Shown one piece after another: positions 60,216 to 64,000 of a stretch of DNA of 64,000 nucleotides. The stretch is taken from positions 4,960,001 to 5,024,000 of the forward strand of contig JAJTUQ010000004.1 of NCBI GenBank assembly GCA_021399445.1, written 5' to 3'. The notes below the pieces were generated by a model, which was not told the origin of the DNA, made no database searches, and saw only the letters and a list, made by a program, of their open reading frames with translations. The translations under genes were made by a program, and so were the position numbers. Position 1 is the first letter of the stretch. Every line of letters begins with the position of its first letter. The DNA is from Xylogone sp. PMI_703. Its lineage: Eukaryota; Ascomycota; Leotiomycetes.

Positions 60216-60700
60216 GTAAATATAGAGCCGTTGTGAGGGAATTTTTCACTTGTGGAAATGGTTGGCTTGATTTGAAGCTATGAGCTGAGATATCGTTGGC
60301 TTGGTCTTGAAATATCGGGTTCAGAGTGTGAATTTTGGACCTCTAAACTTCGGGCAAAATAGAGTAAAGATATATTTCAAGACAAACCGGGATTTTGGGT
60401 GGAAATCTTCGCATGTTTTGCATGGCGAGGAAGCTATGACACTAGACCTTGACTGGCAAATGAGGGCAACAGTAGAGATGGATAGAAGCAAGGTAAAATA
60501 GTAGTACAGGAACCAAACCATATATACGTCATACAAGGTACGGTGTGGGAAATGGTGTTAGAAGGACTCGGATTTGAGCATTGCTATGTATATGAAGACT
60601 CAAAATCATACATTCATTGTTCATAAGCATTTAAATATTCATTATAGTGATTTCTATTGACTCATGATTCATGACTCAAAGCCCAGCGTCATAAACTACC
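60216..60700. other. Spacer between convergent genes
   Basis: About 485 bp between the stops of DDB1 and the phosphatase gene. Nothing beyond likely 3' UTRs was recognised. Confidence 0.4.
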
Positions 60701-61969
60701 TTATGTGGCAGTAGGAAGAGGTGGCTGAGTAGAGCAGGTAGAGATGGGAGTGTAAGGCTGGGTAGCGGTAGGAGCAGCAGTGCCCTTGATGGTCTCAGCC
60801 TTGATAAGAACTGGAATAACTGCACCGGTAACCAGAGAGAAAGAACGATGACCGAGAACTGGAAACAAGTCAGCAAATCGTACAAATTTGAAGAAGCAAT
60901 GTCGAGCGGAATGATTCTTCCGAAACTGCAATATCTAAAAAACAATGTACTACTCACCACGTAACATGGAGCCAATCTCCCCAGAGTGGCTAGTAATGGA
61001 AACCCAGGTGTTGCTGTCAGTCGAGAAGATGTCATCCAAGACCTTCTTGCTTCGAATGTCCTGGTCAACGCTTGTCTCCCCAACGAGTGGCTTCCACAGC
61101 AGGTCTTGCTCGCTGAAACCAGCCTCGATCTCGTAGGTTGGGAAGTTGTCATGGATGTAGGTCTTGTTGCTTCGTCTGTCACAGGTGTGGCCACTGATAC
61201 CCTCACGGAGCAGCTCCTTAACGGTAGGTATAAATGGGTGACGGTCGGGGAGGTCGAGAGCACCGAAGGTAATGTTGGCGGTCTCTAAGCATCGAGTAAG
61301 AGGGGAGGTATAATAGCTGTCTGGGGTGTGGATCTTCTGTTCCTTGATCTGCTGGGCCCAGAAGTTGGCTGCAACTTGTGCTTGAGCAACACCGGCGGCG
61401 TCGATATGGGCATCGGCCCAAGTAACGGTGGCATTACCATCTCTGATGGACCAGTAGCACTGAAGAGGTAGAGTTAGTTCAAGACCAAACATATTTACAG
61501 TGAAAAGACTGCTGAGCAAGTAGATACTTACATTCCATGCAGGAGTTCCGTAGTAGCTTTCAGCTGCATTGTGATATCCCTCACCGTGGCGGCCAAACCA
61601 GATTACCTTGTACTGCACAAATCGACCACTCTCTCTGTTCAACCTGAACACGTAATTTGCGAATCGTTGCCATTGAGTCTTGCCGACCATCGATGCATCA
61701 TCGGTGGAATATGCCTGGTCGATCAAGCCAAAGTTGTGAGCAGTCTATGAAAAGTTAGTTCCCGTAGGCCAATTGATGAATAACAAGCACTAGAGCCGGG
61801 GTTATTTTACATAGTCAAAGGTACTTGGATCTGTCGCCGGATCATCTTGCAGGAAGAGTCCCGTGAGAGTGGTATAGTTGATGTACTCCGGGGACGAACC
61901 GCGGGGCAGAACAGCCTGAGCGACACCCGCGAGGGCGACAGCGGTTGGAATGACGTTCTTCCAGAACAT
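60701..61969 (-). CDS. Secreted-type histidine phosphatase (phosphoglycerate-mutase family)
   Basis: Four exons (61969..61811, 61744..61532, 61459..60958, 60858..60701) encode 343 aa. The start MFWKNVIPTAVALAGVAQA reads as a signal peptide. The histidine-phosphatase motif WFGRHGEGYHN has RHGEG at residues 105-109 with the phospho-acceptor His106. Further family blocks are SYYTSPLTRCLETANITF and VSITSHSGEIGSML, the second catalytic His region. It is probably a phosphatase acting in the secretory pathway or outside the cell; the substrate is unknown. The last exon encodes a Thr/Pro-rich tail. The second intron (72 nt) is in frame without stops. It is convergent with DDB1. Confidence 0.88.
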
Positions 61970-63087
61970 GACGAAAAACCAATTGATATCTGGTTTTTGC
62001 TTCTGTGCGGTTTTGGATAAAAAATAACCGTGGAGAAGGAGATCAGAACGGGAACACACCATGAACCCCCAGAAATATATATACTTTTGCCAGCCAGCTT
62101 CCAAGACGGGAAGGAAGCCAGGAACGGTCGATAGCAAGCTGCTACGTTGCCCGCCACCACGGAGCTCCCATCCCAAAGCAGCAGTGAGCTCTTCCAACAC
62201 GCCCCAGCCATGGGCGGCGATAATCTTTTCCATCCATGGCGGCCAGCACGTGTTGTTGGTGCACTCCGCGATCTTTGCAGCAGCTCGGCGGAATGCTGGG
62301 AGTTGGTAGAGAACGTCCACCTACAGACAGCCCACGTGTGGTGAGTTGCTAGGTCAGCTCGCTGCCAGACCCCTACTGGGCATCCGGGAGACTCCTCTGT
62401 ACCCTGGTCTAAGGTAGCATTCAGGCCTTCTGTCCCACTGTTTCCAGCAAAACACTCCCAGCTCGTGCGATCTCCCAAGGCTTGTTGTGCAGGTACCAGT
62501 TTCTAGCTGACTTGGCGCCAATATTCCAGAACTATTTATGATTGAGATACTGTAAGCAATAACTACAGTGCTGTTGAAGGGCTCGTCTTTGTTGAGAATA
62601 AGTAAAATCTGTGGTGTTTCTTGGCGGAGCACGGGAGTCCGTAAGACGATGCCGTTGATGAATGAGTTAGAGAGGGTGCAAGTAGAGCCAACCAGGGGGT
62701 GCACGCAGGCCAATGTACCTCTTAGAGCGGGGTCATGCTGTGGAAGTAACAGTCCAGTCCAATATTATTAAAGCTCTCCACAGAGAACAATACAATTTCA
62801 TTGCATACAGATATGGGTAGATAATCACTGTACTGGTTTTGTTTTCTATCTCCGGATATAATATCTTGGCATGTTAGATAGCAGGGCGGTTAGTGGAAAG
62901 TTCAATGATGTGAGAAACCAGCCAACTACAGGCCTGCCTCTCTTATAGACAATTTGAAAACCAACCAAATTCGAACAATATATAGTTTCCTCTTTTGATA
63001 TCTTACAATATATCAATTTCAACCAAGCTGGGCTCTCTCCACCAGTCTCTCGCCAAATTTCTCTAAGAGCACCTCTTGTCTTATTCA
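61970..63087. other. Spacer between phosphatase and MOSC genes
   Basis: About 1.1 kb between the start of the phosphatase gene and the stop of the MOSC gene, both minus strand. It should hold the phosphatase promoter; overlapping frames here show no domains. Confidence 0.4.
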
Positions 63088-64000
63088 TTATGTGGAAATA
63101 CCTGGCCAATCTAGATGATACGTTAGTGCTGTTTGGTCTTGCCAAAACTGAATAGAGAAATGCCACTTACAATATACATTCTTTTCCTTCAGCCTATTCA
63201 ATACCACGGCCTCGTCCCCAACCTTCAACTGCTTGCCCTCATCTCCCGTCGGCAAAAATCCATACCTTCCAAATATAGGGCTCCATTTGGATCCAGGATC
63301 AATCCTCCGATCCTTCATTAACAATTTCAGAACATTACCGGTGGGACCAGTACCTGGCTTCCCGGTTTTGTAATCGACATTTAGACTTACGCACCTAGCG
63401 CAGTTACCAGTGAGTATCATCTTCGCTCCACCGAGCTTCAACTCTCCCCAGGAATCCTCATCCCATGCAGCAGGAGATCCAGAAAGGACAATATTGGGGC
63501 GAGTCTTGGTTATATCTAACTCTATTCCAGATGGCAGCATTTTGGATACAGCAACGCCAGATTCCTCAGTAGTAACTAGGAATGGCCCACAGTCATTAAA
63601 GGCAATAAACTCGTCCTCTGGACCAGCCAATAGGGGGCCAATTATAGGAATCTTGCCAATGCCTTTAATGAGCGGTGACTTTGTCGATGGCCCTTGGTTA
63701 GATGGACGATTAGGCATCATTCCAAGTACTGCCCGTGGATTGCCACCCCAGTTTGCGAGGATGACTTCGTATCCGAATATGGATGAGAACCAGGCATTGC
63801 ATTTCTCGCCCATGTTGTACGCCACGCTGGGGCTTTGATGCATATTTACATTTACGGTCTCGAGTTGCCTACAGTCTGGCTTCAAGGGAATCTCGAGGTC
63901 AGACGGGGCCTTCTGTGACGAGCCCTTGGGAGGACGATAGCTGACGACAATCTTGTCATCCTTGATTGCTGTGTTGAAGAGGCACATTTCTGTTTCTTTC
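63088..64000 (-). CDS. MOSC-domain protein (partial, runs off the right edge)
   Basis: The C-terminal part of a MOSC-domain protein is visible: exon 64000(or beyond)..63171 joined to a last exon 63110..63088 by a 60-nt intron with a GTAAGT donor, a CTAAC branch site and a TAG acceptor. Motifs include LGGAKMILTGNCARCVSLNVDYKTGKPG (the MOSC pocket with the conserved Cys, as in mARC-type proteins) and a final WPGIST, the usual C-terminus. MOSC proteins bind a molybdenum cofactor or sulfur carrier, and mARC-type enzymes reduce N-hydroxylated compounds. The ATG at 63987 is not the true start: EMCLFNT is an internal family segment, and the beta-barrel N-terminus must lie upstream in the next sequence. 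The intron is in frame, so reading through it also stays open. Confidence 0.82.
   Translation of the reverse strand, partial: KETEMCLFNTAIKDDKIVVSYRPPKGSSQKAPSDLEIPLKPDCRQLETVNVNMHQSPSVAYNMGEKCNAWFSSIFGYEVILANWGGNPRAVLGMMPNRPSNQGPSTKSPLIKGIGKIPIIGPLLAGPEDEFIAFNDCGPFLVTTEESGVAVSKMLPSGIELDITKTRPNIVLSGSPAAWDEDSWGELKLGGAKMILTGNCARCVSLNVDYKTGKPGTGPTGNVLKLLMKDRRIDPGSKWSPIFGRYGFLPTGDEGKQLKVGDEAVVLNRLKEKNVYCKWHFSIQFWQDQTALTYHLDWPGIST

Noticed and set aside
63148..63170. A 23-nt intron at the end of the MOSC gene
   Set aside because: Too short for splicing; a 60-nt intron with a CTAAC branch and TAG acceptor fits better and gives the usual WPG ending.
1..64000. CRISPR arrays, rRNA, transposons or a secondary-metabolite cluster
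   Set aside because: No direct-repeat arrays, polymerase/transposase domains or PKS/NRPS/P450 groups were seen.

Overview
The window is nuclear DNA of a filamentous ascomycete (Pezizomycotina). The evidence is short spliceosomal introns of 45-230 nt with GTAAGT/GTATGT donors and CTAAC/CTGAC-like branch sites, monocistronic genes on both strands, AT-rich introns, and proteins such as a Ras of the RasA/Ras-1 type, an Arb1 homologue and a fungal RhoGEF. A leotiomycete is plausible but cannot be established from the sequence alone. There is no bacterial operon structure, CRISPR array, rRNA gene or recognisable transposon.

I resolved 20 protein genes (18 with recognisable products, one possibly reduced gene, one orphan) and one pseudogene. 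Exon joins were chosen so that splice signals, reading phase and protein-family continuity agree. Left to right: RhoGEF (-), a shortened DCC1-like gene (+), LYC1-type acetyltransferase (-), RBR ubiquitin ligase (+), Rev7/Mad2B (-), importin-9/Kap114 (+), an orphan gene (+), Sec14-like lipid-transfer protein (-), MoCF-domain protein (+), Ras GTPase (+), an aspartyl-tRNA synthetase relic (-), PI31 proteasome regulator (-), YVC1-type TRP channel (+), SDR dehydrogenase (-), SUN-domain protein (-), Arb1 homologue (-), inositol polyphosphate kinase (+), CLP1 (+), Pmp3/Sna protein (-), RNA polymerase III subunit Rpc37 (+), DDB1 (+), histidine phosphatase (-), and a MOSC protein (-) running off the right edge.

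Most are conserved housekeeping genes for signalling (RhoGEF, Ras, IPMK, TRP channel), genome maintenance (DCC1-like, Rev7, DDB1), RNA and chromatin (CLP1, Rpc37, Arb1, SUN) and trafficking or proteostasis (Kap114, PI31, RBR, Sec14, Pmp3). They do not form one pathway or a metabolite cluster. Several adjacent genes are divergent with 400-640 bp between starts (RhoGEF/DCC1-like, Rev7/Kap114, PI31/YVC1, Pmp3/Rpc37) and may share promoters.

The gene-poor stretches are 25.5-30.0 kb, 31.1-32.9 kb and 47.3-49.8 kb. The points most worth a second look are the DCC1-like gene that lacks the middle and C-terminal domains of its family, the decayed AspRS fragment, a GC-AG intron next to a 9-nt microexon, and the 16-exon channel gene with exons of 15-30 nt. 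I did not find a clear previously undescribed system.
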